DNA of 64,000 nucleotides from Alkalispirochaeta americana (GCF_900156105.1 NZ_FTMS01000017.1:1-64000); one strand, 5' to 3'. Counted from the first letter of the stretch, positions 17,650 through 26,483 are shown. A program made the numbers and translations. Notes: generated by a model from the letters alone, not told the origin.

Positions 17650-18042
17650 TTACTCCTTTATCATATCCGGGGCCGGTCTGTCGAAGACGTGCTTGTTAAC
17701 CAGCTCCTTCTTCACAATATGCTTCTCAACGATCTCCTCCGCCACCTCGGCGGTCACGGAACCGTAGATGGTATCGGGCATACCCTGCATGTGCACTTCC
17801 ACAGTGGGTTCAGCGTGATCAAGGCCCAGGGAACCGGTCTGGCGAATGACAACATTCTTCAGGTCATGGTGCTCCAGGGCGTTCACAAAGGCCTGAAGGG
17901 TGTGCTTGGCACCGGCGGCAATTCCGCTTGTCCCCATTCCAACAATAACCTCAACGGTTTTTTCATCCACCTTGCGGCGATTGATCTCTTTTCTCTTGGA
18001 GTCTCGAAGATTCCGGAGCTCCTCAAGTGTCATCTTTGCCAT
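17650..18042 (-). CDS. cysteine-free HydD-like thioredoxin-fold protein
   Basis: 130 aa from ATG 18040-18042 (SD AGGGAGA), 4 nt after the NuoE-like gene. The sequence follows the small (2Fe-2S) ferredoxin-like protein commonly encoded in NAD-linked hydrogenase operons (VGMGTSGIAAGAKHTLQAF, RQTGSLGLDHAEPTVEV). At the usual cluster ligands GTCG and TGCxGLC it has GTSG and TGSLGLD. The whole protein contains no cysteine, so it cannot bind the usual cluster. A structural or assembly role within the complex is inferred. The fold, length and operon position are otherwise intact. Confidence 0.8.
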   Translation of the reverse strand: MAKMTLEELRNLRDSKRKEINRRKVDEKTVEVIVGMGTSGIAAGAKHTLQAFVNALEHHDLKNVVIRQTGSLGLDHAEPTVEVHMQGMPDTIYGSVTAEVAEEIVEKHIVKKELVNKHVFDRPAPDMIKE

Positions 18043-18046
18043 TCTC

Positions 18047-18556
18047 TCACTCTCCCTTTTCGTCACCGTCGCGGTATTCGGCGACCACTGCGGGAAGCCC
18101 GTCGGTTCCGAGCTTTCCGTACACCTCATCGCCTACCATCACAACCGGAGCCAACCCGCAGCAACCTACGCAGCGAACCGATTCCAGCGTGAAAAGCCCG
18201 TCGTCGCTGGTTTCATTTACCTTGATATCCAGAAGGTTACCGAACTCCTCGATCAGGTCTCCCGCTCCCTTGAGATAGCAGGCAGTTCCCATACATACGG
18301 CAACTTTGTTTTTCCCCGGCTTCTCCAGCTTGAAATAGTGGTAGAAAGTTGCCACGCCATAGATCTTGGCGAGGGGGGTGTCGATCATTTCACTCAGCTG
18401 TCGCATTGCCTCCCAGGGCAGAAAAGTGAGCTCCTGCTGAATGCGATGCAGGATCATGATCAGGTTTCCCCGTTTGTCCTTCCACTGCTCGATAAATGCA
18501 ACGAGCTCGTCCGAAAACGATACCTTCTGAACTTCAACTGTCTCTTGTGTGCCCAC
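18047..18556 (-). CDS. hydC: NuoE/HydC-like [2Fe-2S] subunit
   Basis: About 169 aa from GTG 18554-18556, preceded by a GGGGGGAG tract. The open frame runs up to an ATG at 18632-18634, but that codon lies upstream of the predicted transcription start, so the GTG is preferred. Contains the NuoE helical region and the [2Fe-2S] ligands CMGTACYLKG and VRCVGCCG. It is the first gene of the hydC-hydD-like-hydB-hydA operon and works with HydB and HydA in NAD- and ferredoxin-linked hydrogen metabolism. Confidence 0.9.
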   Translation of the reverse strand: MGTQETVEVQKVSFSDELVAFIEQWKDKRGNLIMILHRIQQELTFLPWEAMRQLSEMIDTPLAKIYGVATFYHYFKLEKPGKNKVAVCMGTACYLKGAGDLIEEFGNLLDIKVNETSDDGLFTLESVRCVGCCGLAPVVMVGDEVYGKLGTDGLPAVVAEYRDGDEKGE

Positions 18557-18601
18557 GGCTCCCCCCAATTGGTGAGATTGATTTCTGTTATGTGTCAAGG
18601 A

Positions 18602-18630
18602 ATAATACCATTCATTTATTGTTACATCAA
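18602..18630 (-). promoter_or_regulatory. sigma-70 promoter of the second hydrogenase operon
   Basis: On the minus strand TTGATG (18625-18630), 17-bp spacer, TATTAT (18602-18607), in the most AT-rich stretch of this area. Predicted transcript start is near 18594. It is placed between the ABC gene stop (18651) and hydC, so the hydrogenase operon need not depend on readthrough. Confidence 0.7.
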
Positions 18631-18650
18631 GCACAATAACTTGTTTTATT

Positions 18651-20378
18651 TCACGTATCTTCGAGAAGAGAGTCTATCTGTTGTACCACTTTTTCTCTTT
18701 CATCGGAAGAGATATCCTTTATAAGGAAGTCGCCGATTATTTTTGTCGGATGCTGATCGGCTAAAATAATGACCCTGTCGGCCAGGGCGAGAGCCTCCTG
18801 ACGACTGTGGGTAACCATGACCAGGGCAGGCCCGATGGTGGTTCGCAGTTCCCGGATCAGGGAGCGCAACTCCCCTCTGGTGGCGGCATCCTGGTTAGCC
18901 AGCGGCTCGTCCAGGCAGATAACGGAAGCGCTCCGAAGAAAGGCCCGGATAAGATTTACCCGCTGCTTCATCCCCCCGCTGAGCGCTCCCGGATAATCCC
19001 CGGGCCGGGGAAGACGAAGGGTTTCCAGGAACGCCGCGAGTTGCCGCCGCAGTTCTCTGCCTTCGCTCCGGGTGCCACGGCGCGGAAGCACCAGCAACAG
19101 GTTATCCAGGACAGACCGCCAGGGAAGAAGCCGGGGCTCCTGAAAGACAAACCCCACCCGGGGGAACTCTTCCTGACCAACCCGCGGGAAAATGAAGCGT
19201 CTTATCCACCTGCCCCGAGAGGAGCTTCCCGAGGCATCTTTGATGTCACCACGGTGATTGCTCCTGCAGCTGCGGGTGATACTGCCCCCGGAAGCCAAAA
19301 GATCGCCGGCAAGGAGCCTCAGGAGCGTTGTTTTCCCGGCCCCTGACCGCCCGAGAATCGCTGTGGCACTTCCCGGCTCGATCTCAAGGTTGAAGTTCTC
19401 GAAGAGAGGAACCCCCGGGAAAGAGAAGGAAACCGACCGAAGAACTATTCCGGCCGAGGGCCTCCCCCCCCGGGGTCCGGAAGACGGAAAAAGAAGCGGA
19501 AATTCTTCTTCCAGCCCGCTTCCGGGGCTGCGGCCTGTCTGAACAGGACTTGCCGGAAGCGGCTCCCCTCCCGGCTGGTCCAGGCCAACCCTCCGGGCCA
19601 GCCTCTTGTCAGGCTCGTGTCCCTGACGATGCTCCGGGACCTCGCACCAGGCCAGGAGATGCCGATCGAGCACACCCAGCGCTCCATCCACCAGGGTTGC
19701 CATGAGGACAGCAATAAATGTCCAGGCGATCACCGAGGGCGTCTCCAGGTAGAGTTTTGCCACGTGCATGGACGTTCCCACAGCAAGCCGTGGTTGACTC
19801 AGAACTTCGGCGGCAATCACCGCTTTCCAGCTCATCCCTGCGGCGCTGGTTGCCGCCGAGAGGACCACCGGAGCAGCGCCGGGAATATGGATATGCCAGA
19901 TTCTTCCCGGGAGGGAGACCCGGAAAAGCCGCCCCATATCCAGAAGATCCCGATCAACAGAGCGGAGTCCATCCAGCACCCCCTGATAGAGCAACGGCAA
20001 GGAAACCAGAAGGGAAACAAAAACAGGAACTCCATCCAGAGGAAGCCAGATCAGAGCCAGGAGAATCACCGAAACAACCGGCACCGACCTGACCGTTACC
20101 AGGGCGGGCCGCAGAAAACGCGCCAGATTCGGCCGCCCCACGGCCAGGGACGCCAGAACGACAGCCCCCACCAGAGAGAGGAACCACCCCAGAACCCAGC
20201 GAGCCAGCGAAGCCGCCAGGGTGGGGCCGAACGAGGGATCAGCAAGAATCTTCCGGAGAGCATGAAACACAACGGGCGGCGAGGGAAGCAAAATCTCCCG
20301 AGCCACCAGAGCCGACCCGGCCCACCAAAGGGCGATCAGCGCGCCTGCCCCGGCGTAGCCTGCCCGGGATCGAATCAC
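18651..20378 (-). CDS. fused ABC permease-ATPase (SsuC-SsuB type)
   Basis: 575 aa. Residues 1-250 form an inner-membrane permease of the SsuC/TauC class with about six TM helices and the EAA-like loop around AAGMSWKAVIAAEVLSQP. Residues about 310-575 form an ATPase: Walker A GRSGAGKTT, Q-loop FQEPRLLPW, signature LSGGMKQR, Walker B VICLDEP, H-loop THSRQEA. About 30 extra basic/Ser-rich residues sit between Walker A and the Q-loop, and a 60-residue linker joins the halves. These domains are normally separate polypeptides. The gene overlaps the BCCT gene by 4 nt. The likely binding protein is at 12166-13113. Substrate unknown. Confidence 0.88.
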   Translation of the reverse strand: MIRSRAGYAGAGALIALWWAGSALVAREILLPSPPVVFHALRKILADPSFGPTLAASLARWVLGWFLSLVGAVVLASLAVGRPNLARFLRPALVTVRSVPVVSVILLALIWLPLDGVPVFVSLLVSLPLLYQGVLDGLRSVDRDLLDMGRLFRVSLPGRIWHIHIPGAAPVVLSAATSAAGMSWKAVIAAEVLSQPRLAVGTSMHVAKLYLETPSVIAWTFIAVLMATLVDGALGVLDRHLLAWCEVPEHRQGHEPDKRLARRVGLDQPGGEPLPASPVQTGRSPGSGLEEEFPLLFPSSGPRGGRPSAGIVLRSVSFSFPGVPLFENFNLEIEPGSATAILGRSGAGKTTLLRLLAGDLLASGGSITRSCRSNHRGDIKDASGSSSRGRWIRRFIFPRVGQEEFPRVGFVFQEPRLLPWRSVLDNLLLVLPRRGTRSEGRELRRQLAAFLETLRLPRPGDYPGALSGGMKQRVNLIRAFLRSASVICLDEPLANQDAATRGELRSLIRELRTTIGPALVMVTHSRQEALALADRVIILADQHPTKIIGDFLIKDISSDEREKVVQQIDSLLEDT

Positions 20379-21868
20379 CCCCCCCGTCTCCTTTCCCGGT
20401 GCACCTCGTAGTGCATGCCCCGGTAGAGACTCACCACCATAAGGAGCATCACCCCCGTGAAGGGGAGCGCCGCCACGATAGCCATTCGCTGGAGCGCTTC
20501 AAGCCCCCCCGAGAGCAAGAGCACCGCTGCAGCCGTGGACTGGACAGCTCCCCAGAGGAGCTTCTTTCCAGCCGGAGGGTCGAGGCTTCCCCGGGAAGTC
20601 ATCATGGCCAGCACGAAAGTGGCAGAATCGGCGGAGGTGACAAAGAAAACGGTGAGAAGCACCACCGCCAGAATCGTCAGGACCGGCGAGAACGGAAGGT
20701 ATTCAAAAAGGATAAACAGGGCCGACGAGACCTCTTCCACCGCCCGGGTGGCAAACCCGGGATCCTCATAGCGAGCCACGGCAAAGGCTGTTCCGCCGAA
20801 AACGGAGAACCAGAGGAACGTCAGAAGCGCAGGAACCAGAGTCGCCCCCAGGACGAACTCCCTGATCGTACGCCCCCGGGAGATACTCGCCACAAAAAGC
20901 CCTACAAAGGGAGACCAGGAGATCCACCAGGCCCAGTAAAAAAGCGTCCAGGACCGCGTCCAGCCGTATCCCTCGAAGGGGTTGGTGCTGAGGCTCATCT
21001 CTACCAACCCCGAGAAATACTCTCCCAGAGTGGTGGTAAAAATATTCAGAATGTACGACGAAGGCCCCACCACCAGAACAAAGAGCAAGAGCGCCACCGC
21101 CACAAAGACGTTGGTCCGGCTCAAAAGCTGAATACCCTTGTCCAGGCCGGTCATGCTGGAGATCATATAAAGGACCGTGACCACAGCAATAATCACCAGG
21201 GTTGTCCCCACTCCCGAGGGGAGCGGCAAAATGGTCCCCACGCCATCGGCAATTTGCATCGCCCCCAGACCAAGGCTGGTGACAATGCCAAAAACTGTGG
21301 CAATAACGGCCATCGTATCGATCGCCTGCCCCCAGAACCCGTGAATGCGATCTCCCAGAAGGGGGTAGAAACAGCTGGAAATCAGCGGGGGCATGCCGCG
21401 CCGGAAGGAGAAGTAGGCGATTGAGAGGCTCATGACGATATAGATTGCCCAAGGATGCATTCCCCAGTGAAAAAAACTGTACCGCATGGCAAAGGCAGCC
21501 GCCTCGGGCGATGATCCTGCGATATGTTCAGGGGGATTCAGATAGTGGCTCATGGGCTCCGCCACCCCCCAGAAGATCAGACCGATTCCCATTCCCGCTG
21601 CAAAAAGCATGCTGAACCAGCCAAAGTAACTGTACTGGGGTTTTTCCGTATCTGCCCCCAGGCGGATTGATCCGAAGGGACTCACCGCCAGGACCATCGA
21701 AAAGACCAGAAAGACGAAAGCCGAGAGAAGATAGGCCCACCCTACATGCTCGATGATCCAGCCGTGGACCGCCGCCGAGAAGAGATCCATTTCAGCAGGA
21801 AGGAAAATACCGACTGCTACAAAGAGAAGAACCAGCACCAGGCTGGTAACAAAAACACCGTTACGCAT
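20375..21868 (-). CDS. BCCT-family betaine/choline/carnitine transporter
   Basis: 497 aa with about twelve TM helices. The family core is clear: GMGIGLIFWGVAEPMSHY in TM3-TM4 and WTLFYWAWWISWSPFVGLFVA in TM8, the aromatic box region that binds trimethylammonium groups. BCCT carriers take up glycine betaine or related solutes, usually driven by Na+ or H+, for osmoprotection. TM3 reads GMGIG, typical of Na+-coupled betaine carriers such as BetP, so Na+ coupling is likely. It overlaps the stress-protein gene by 8 nt and the ABC gene by 4 nt, forming one operon. Confidence 0.93.
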   Translation of the reverse strand: MRNGVFVTSLVLVLLFVAVGIFLPAEMDLFSAAVHGWIIEHVGWAYLLSAFVFLVFSMVLAVSPFGSIRLGADTEKPQYSYFGWFSMLFAAGMGIGLIFWGVAEPMSHYLNPPEHIAGSSPEAAAFAMRYSFFHWGMHPWAIYIVMSLSIAYFSFRRGMPPLISSCFYPLLGDRIHGFWGQAIDTMAVIATVFGIVTSLGLGAMQIADGVGTILPLPSGVGTTLVIIAVVTVLYMISSMTGLDKGIQLLSRTNVFVAVALLLFVLVVGPSSYILNIFTTTLGEYFSGLVEMSLSTNPFEGYGWTRSWTLFYWAWWISWSPFVGLFVASISRGRTIREFVLGATLVPALLTFLWFSVFGGTAFAVARYEDPGFATRAVEEVSSALFILFEYLPFSPVLTILAVVLLTVFFVTSADSATFVLAMMTSRGSLDPPAGKKLLWGAVQSTAAAVLLLSGGLEALQRMAIVAALPFTGVMLLMVVSLYRGMHYEVHRERRRGG

Positions 21869-22799
21869 GGCCTTCCTCCCTCTTCGGGGTTAGCCGATTT
21901 TCAGGTTCACCTGGCTGACCCGGATCACCCGAGTCAACCTGATGAGCCGAAGCCGCCGACGTCCCCAGATCCCCCGCGATAAACTGTCCTGCAATAAGAA
22001 CGGACTGACCTGCGTTGTAGGCGACCGCCTCTGCCACAGAGCCCACCATCTCGGCCAGACTTCCCTGCTTCTCCGATTTACCCACCACAAGCAGGCGGGC
22101 CCCCTCGTGACGGGCAATACGCAGGATCTCGCGCCGGGCATTGCCGGTAACGCTGCGGGTATCCACAAGACACCCCGGAATATCACAACTGCGCGCCAAG
22201 GCACCGAGCCGTCGGGAGACGTCCTGATCCCGGTGGTGCTCTGCCACCGGGTCCGGCGCTCTGGGTCCTGCGTGAACCAGAACCAGACGGTCCACCTTCA
22301 GGCGGGGCCAGGAGAGCAAGGGAAGAACATACTCATCCTGCCGCTGCAGGGCTGTGGCGTAGAGAACGACAAAGGCCTCCCGGGAGGACTCGCTCCTGCG
22401 GCTATAAATCCCTTCCTTGTAGAGGAACACGGGAAGATCGCTGAGGCGGATCACATCCTTGGAGAAACTTCCCACCAGAGTGCGCTGCAGCCAGTTCTTT
22501 CGTTTCCAGGGTAGTGCGATAAAGTCGACTGGCTCTTCCCGGGCCACCCGGCACACCTCCGACGGGGCTGATCCACCGGAAACCTGGACATCACAGGCCA
22601 GGCCTGAAGACTCCAGGGCATCCTGAAGCTGATCCCTCAGCTGCTCAAGGCTCGTCTGCCAACGGTCCCGCTGGTGTCCTGATGCAACGTGGAGGAGGAT
22701 CACCCGGCTCGTACCGAAGTTCTCCAGGAATGAAATCAACCCCCTCAATCGGGGGAGAGACTCGCGGAAGTTGACTGGAATAAGGGCTGTACTAAACAT
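21861..22799 (-). CDS. tandem universal-stress-protein domains
   Basis: 312 aa from ATG 22797-22799 with GAGGAAG just upstream. Residues about 1-140 and 165-290 each resemble a UspA fold: FSTALIPV at the start of repeat 1; VVLYATALQRQDEYVLPLL at the start of repeat 2; and GKSEKQGSLAEMVGSVAEAV, which keeps a G...GS nucleotide-loop-like end. The role is probably regulatory or protective. USP domains are often coupled to solute carriers, and this gene leads the BCCT/ABC operon. ATP binding is only weakly supported in repeat 1. Confidence 0.75.
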   Translation of the reverse strand: MFSTALIPVNFRESLPRLRGLISFLENFGTSRVILLHVASGHQRDRWQTSLEQLRDQLQDALESSGLACDVQVSGGSAPSEVCRVAREEPVDFIALPWKRKNWLQRTLVGSFSKDVIRLSDLPVFLYKEGIYSRRSESSREAFVVLYATALQRQDEYVLPLLSWPRLKVDRLVLVHAGPRAPDPVAEHHRDQDVSRRLGALARSCDIPGCLVDTRSVTGNARREILRIARHEGARLLVVGKSEKQGSLAEMVGSVAEAVAYNAGQSVLIAGQFIAGDLGTSAASAHQVDSGDPGQPGEPENRLTPKREEGHA

Positions 22800-22824
22800 A
22801 ACTTCCTCGACCCTACCAGAATTG

Positions 22825-22878
22825 TTCCCGCCTGGCCAGTTATTCCCGACTGGCCAGCTATTCCCGCCTGGCCAGCCG
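22825..22878 (+). repeat. three tandem 18-bp repeats in a divergent promoter region
   Basis: Units begin at 22825, 22843 and 22861 and read TTCCCGNCTGGCCAGNNN with one to four differences. Each centres on the palindrome TGGCCA. The block lies between the divergent stress-protein and HAD genes, and its last unit covers the -35 position of the HAD gene. Regular regulator binding sites are more likely than a random duplication. Confidence 0.7.
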
Positions 22879-22890
22879 AAAGAGCTGTGG

Positions 22891-22896
22891 TACAAT
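22891..22896 (+). promoter_or_regulatory. -10 element of a probably leaderless transcript
   Basis: TACAAT is 6 nt before the ATG at 22903, so transcription should start at or next to the start codon. No SD is present, and no -35 box is visible; the third 18-bp repeat lies there instead. Confidence 0.45.
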
Positions 22897-22902
22897 CGCC
22901 TT

Positions 22903-23799
22903 ATGACGAACCGCGATCATCTGATAGCCTTCGATTCCGATGGCTGTGTTTTTGACAACATGGAATTCAAGCACAAAGCGTGCTTTGTCCCCTCTTTCAT
23001 CGAATTCTTTGGATTTCAGGATACACCCCTCCAGGCCCGGGAGGTCTGGGAGTTTGTAAATCTCTACAGCACGACCCGGGGAATCAACCGTTTCAAGGGA
23101 CTGAAACTCTCTCTGGATCTTGCCCGCACCAGATGTGCCGAATCAGGAGGGGATCCATCCCGGGAACTATCCCCCCCTCCCTCTATCCCCCCCTCACCGG
23201 ATCTGGACTCCTGGATCGCCGGAGCACGCCAGTTGAGCAATGCCTCCCTGGAAGCAGAGATCAGAACCTCCGGCAGCAGGGAGCTGGAAAACGTCCTGGC
23301 CTGGTCTCTCGATGTGAACCGGCGGCTCCAGGAGGGATCACCCCGCCCCTTTCCCGCAGCAGCCGAAGCAGTCGCCCGGGCAGAACAGAGAGCCCGGGTA
23401 TGCGTCGTCTCCCAGGCTCCCGGAACCACCCTTCGTCGAGATTGGGATTCCCACGGCCTATCCCCTCTGGTGGAGCATATTTTCTCCCAGGAAGACGGCA
23501 CCAAGGAAGAGCATCTCCGACGGGTTCTGAAGGAACACCCCCTGCCGGGAGAGCGGGTTCTCCTGGCAGGCGATGCTCCGGGAGACTACGCTGCCGCCGC
23601 AGCTGCAGGGGTCCTCTTTTTTCCCGTCATACCAGGCGCGGAAGAACCATCGTGGGAGGAGTTTCTCCGGGAGGGCCTTCCCCGATTCTTTCAGGGGACC
23701 TTCGCCGGAGACTACGCCCGGGATCTTCACCGCCGCTTTGAGTCGGCCCTGCCCGAGACCCCTCCCTGGGAAAGACCCGCCCAACCTGAGGGAACCTGA
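22903..23799 (+). CDS. HAD-superfamily hydrolase-like protein
   Basis: 298 aa from ATG 22903. Motif I is FDSDGCVFD with the nucleophile/acid Asp pair. Motif II is probably the VVSQA segment and motif IV the LLAGDAPGDY segment. A long helical cap lies between. A Pro/Ser-rich stretch (residues about 85-100, PSRELSPPPSIPPSPD) is unusual for the family. HAD proteins are mostly phosphatases; the substrate is unknown. It is followed 18 nt later by trkH on the same strand. Confidence 0.75.
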   Translation: MTNRDHLIAFDSDGCVFDNMEFKHKACFVPSFIEFFGFQDTPLQAREVWEFVNLYSTTRGINRFKGLKLSLDLARTRCAESGGDPSRELSPPPSIPPSPDLDSWIAGARQLSNASLEAEIRTSGSRELENVLAWSLDVNRRLQEGSPRPFPAAAEAVARAEQRARVCVVSQAPGTTLRRDWDSHGLSPLVEHIFSQEDGTKEEHLRRVLKEHPLPGERVLLAGDAPGDYAAAAAAGVLFFPVIPGAEEPSWEEFLREGLPRFFQGTFAGDYARDLHRRFESALPETPPWERPAQPEGT

Positions 23800-23817
23800 G
23801 AGAGCCTGAAGAAGCCT

Positions 23818-25644
23818 TTGACAGACCGCGCCTGGAGCGCCTACTATCAACGGGTGCGCTATCTGTCTGGTATCGTCTGGCCCGCAGCTCTCACCGGAAC
23901 AGCCCTGGGCGTTGCAGCGGTCTCCTTGTTGCTGGTCCAGGGGACAGTCCGGCCTGCGGGAATAACTCCTGCAGGGATCGTCCCCTCGGGGGTTGTCCCA
24001 TTTCTGGTCGCTCTCGATGTGGCCATGGTCATTCTGGTAGCTGCGGAGTTTTTCCTGGGTCTTTACCGTGCTCCGGTAAAACGAAACTTTTTCCGCCATC
24101 ATCCGGTCTCCCACACCCTGTTGCTCCTCTTCCTGCTCTTCCTGGCCCTTGAGCAGCGGCTCTTCCTGACAGGGCTTCCCTGGAGAGGAGCCACCGTCAC
24201 GGGGAGCTACCAGATTATCCTGATCATCCGAAATCTCTTTCTTCTTTCCCGGTTCCTGGATCGGCTCCGAAAGCTCTCGACGGTGGTCAGTGCTGTGGTA
24301 TTGCATCCGGCCCGCACCGTGGCAGCAAGCTTTTTTTTCGTTATCCTCGTAGGGGCCTTGCTCCTGATGATGCCCGTTGCAACCCTTGACGGGAGGGGCC
24401 TGCCCCTGATCGACGCGGTTTTCACCGCCACAAGCGCAGTCTGCGTCACCGGACTGATCGTGGTCGATACCGCCACGGTCTATACCGTCTGGGGACAGAT
24501 CGTCATCATGCTCCTGATCCAGGTGGGAGGACTGGGGATCATGATCCTCTCTCTCTTCACGGTGGTCATCATGCGGCACTCAATATCGGCCGAAAAGCAG
24601 GTCCTCCTCTCGTATATGCTAAGCGAAACCCCCATGTCCAATCTGGCATCATCTCTCAAACGGATCGTCCTGATTACCTTTGGGGTGGAGCTTGCCGGAG
24701 CAACGGCGCTCTTTTTTCTTTTTGCCCCCGTAGCAGAGAATCTCCCTCACCAGATTCTGCTGGCTCTTTTTCACGCCGTCTCGGCCTTCTGCAACGCCGG
24801 ATTTGCCCTCTTCTCGACCTCCCTGGAGCAGTTCCAGGGAAACCCCGGGATCAACGGCGTTATCGCTGCCCTTATTATCGCAGGAGGGATCAGCTTCGCC
24901 GTGCTGACCAATTTGGCCCAGGTGATCAGAAGCAGGATAGCCATCTCTCTCTTCCATCGCCAGGAACGGCTTATTTCTCTCACGGTCAATTCCCGGGCCG
25001 TGCTTCTGGTAACCGCTCTGGTTCTCACGGGTTCGTTCCTGGGGTTTTATCTCCTGGAACACGGTCGCGCCATGGCCTCCGGGGGCATAGGGATTCAGTA
25101 CCTGACGTCCTTTTTTCAGGCTGTCACCCTCAGGACAGCGGGATTCAACACGATTTCTCTCGAAAGTCTTGCCACAGCCACCTATCTGCTCATGATCACC
25201 GCCATGTTTATCGGCGGGGCCGCCGGCAGCACTGCCGGAGGACTCAAGGTAAACAACGTGGCGGTGATCGCAGCGTTTCTGGAGAGCAAACGCCGAAACC
25301 GGCAACAGACGGTCCTTTTCGGCCACGCCCTGACGCCCTGGCAGATCTCCACGGCCTTCTCGGTTCTGGTCTTCGGGCTTGTCTCGGTGACGGCAGGGGC
25401 CTTTTTTCTGGCTCTCACCGAGACGGGGACCCTCACGGACTACCTCTTTGAATCGGTCAGCGCCTTTGCCACGGTGGGACTCACCACGGGGTTGACCTCC
25501 CGGCTGCCCGCCTTCGGGAAGGCCGTCGTCACGGTGTTGATGTTCGTCGGCCGGGTGGGCCCCCTGACGCTCCTGGCCGCCTCATCCGGGGAAAAGACAA
25601 AAACAACCATATCCTACCCCACAGCGGGAATTTCTGTGGGCTGA
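23818..25644 (+). CDS. trkH: TrkH/KtrB-family potassium transporter membrane subunit
   Basis: 608 aa from a TTG start. The C-terminal ~450 residues are the Trk/Ktr channel-like unit with four M1-P-M2 repeats and selectivity-filter-like segments (SAVCVTGL, SAFCNAGF, LRTAGFN, FATVGLTTGL). About 130 extra N-terminal residues add roughly three or four TM helices. It takes up K+ with the RCK subunit TrkA encoded 83 bp downstream. The start is uncertain because no ATG with an SD precedes the first TM helix. Confidence 0.92.
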   Translation: MTDRAWSAYYQRVRYLSGIVWPAALTGTALGVAAVSLLLVQGTVRPAGITPAGIVPSGVVPFLVALDVAMVILVAAEFFLGLYRAPVKRNFFRHHPVSHTLLLLFLLFLALEQRLFLTGLPWRGATVTGSYQIILIIRNLFLLSRFLDRLRKLSTVVSAVVLHPARTVAASFFFVILVGALLLMMPVATLDGRGLPLIDAVFTATSAVCVTGLIVVDTATVYTVWGQIVIMLLIQVGGLGIMILSLFTVVIMRHSISAEKQVLLSYMLSETPMSNLASSLKRIVLITFGVELAGATALFFLFAPVAENLPHQILLALFHAVSAFCNAGFALFSTSLEQFQGNPGINGVIAALIIAGGISFAVLTNLAQVIRSRIAISLFHRQERLISLTVNSRAVLLVTALVLTGSFLGFYLLEHGRAMASGGIGIQYLTSFFQAVTLRTAGFNTISLESLATATYLLMITAMFIGGAAGSTAGGLKVNNVAVIAAFLESKRRNRQQTVLFGHALTPWQISTAFSVLVFGLVSVTAGAFFLALTETGTLTDYLFESVSAFATVGLTTGLTSRLPAFGKAVVTVLMFVGRVGPLTLLAASSGEKTKTTISYPTAGISVG

Positions 25645-25727
25645 CCTCTCTGAAGGTCCGGGATATAGTCCGGGAATAATATGGTCAGGGAATACATGAT
25701 ACTCCAGGAGAAACGGGAGAAACGGGA

Positions 25728-26435
25728 ATGGCAAAAAAAAACAAACCGAACCAGCGAGTCTTTGCGGTCTTTGGCCTGGGCATATTTGGGAGGAAGATCT
25801 GTGAGACCCTGACCTCCCGGGGTGCCCAGGTGATCGCCGTGGACAATCAGCCCGAACTGGTGGAGCGGGTGAAGGAAACGGTGATGCAGGCCTTCCTCCT
25901 GAACTCTACTGACGAAGAATCCCTGGCACAGCTTCCTCTGGAGGATGTGGATGAAGCGGTGGTGGCCATGGGAGACAGCGTGGAGGCGAGCATTCTTACC
26001 ACGGCACTGCTGAAAAAGTTTGCCCTTCCCCGGGTGATTGCCCGTGCCGTGAGCACTGTCCACGAGCAGGTGCTTCGTCAGGTTGGCGCCGATGAAGTGC
26101 TGAACCTGGAAGAGGATGCCGGGGTACGCCTGGCCAGCCGGCTGGTGGCGCCCCAGGTCCTGGAGCGAATCTCCATCTCCCGGGATATCAGCGTGGCCGA
26201 GCTCTACACTCCTCAGTCTATCACGGGAGTGGCCCTGGCAGAGCTGAGCCTCCGCCGGAATTACGAGATCAATATCATCGCCATAAAGCGGATCACCCAG
26301 GAGGTGGACGAGACGGGAAACCCGCTCCGGCAGGAGCAGGTCCTCTTCCCGACCCCCACAGAAACGCTTCAGGAGACCGATGTGATTCATATCGTAGGAC
26401 GGAACGATGCGATCGACCGGTTCCGACAGCTCTGA
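25728..26435 (+). CDS. trkA: TrkA/KtrA potassium-uptake regulatory subunit
   Basis: 235 aa. N-terminal RCK_N Rossmann domain (FAVFGLGIFGRKICETL, with Asp after VIAV as the acidic NAD-ribose ligand), then an RCK_C domain from about residue 150 ending in the DVIHIVGRNDAI motif. It forms a cytoplasmic ring that gates TrkH in response to nucleotides. The single RCK copy makes it KtrA-like rather than the double-copy E. coli TrkA. Confidence 0.92.
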   Translation: MAKKNKPNQRVFAVFGLGIFGRKICETLTSRGAQVIAVDNQPELVERVKETVMQAFLLNSTDEESLAQLPLEDVDEAVVAMGDSVEASILTTALLKKFALPRVIARAVSTVHEQVLRQVGADEVLNLEEDAGVRLASRLVAPQVLERISISRDISVAELYTPQSITGVALAELSLRRNYEINIIAIKRITQEVDETGNPLRQEQVLFPTPTETLQETDVIHIVGRNDAIDRFRQL

Positions 26436-26483
26436 CGGGAAACCCCGGCGGAACTCCGGGTCGGGAAAGAAAGGAAGGCACTT

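Noticed and set aside
18557-18634. N-terminal extension of the second HydC to ATG 18634
   Set aside because: It would start upstream of the predicted promoter's transcript start, and the added residues have no family match.
22825-22878. CRISPR-like array
   Set aside because: Repeats are directly adjacent with no spacers and no cas genes are near.
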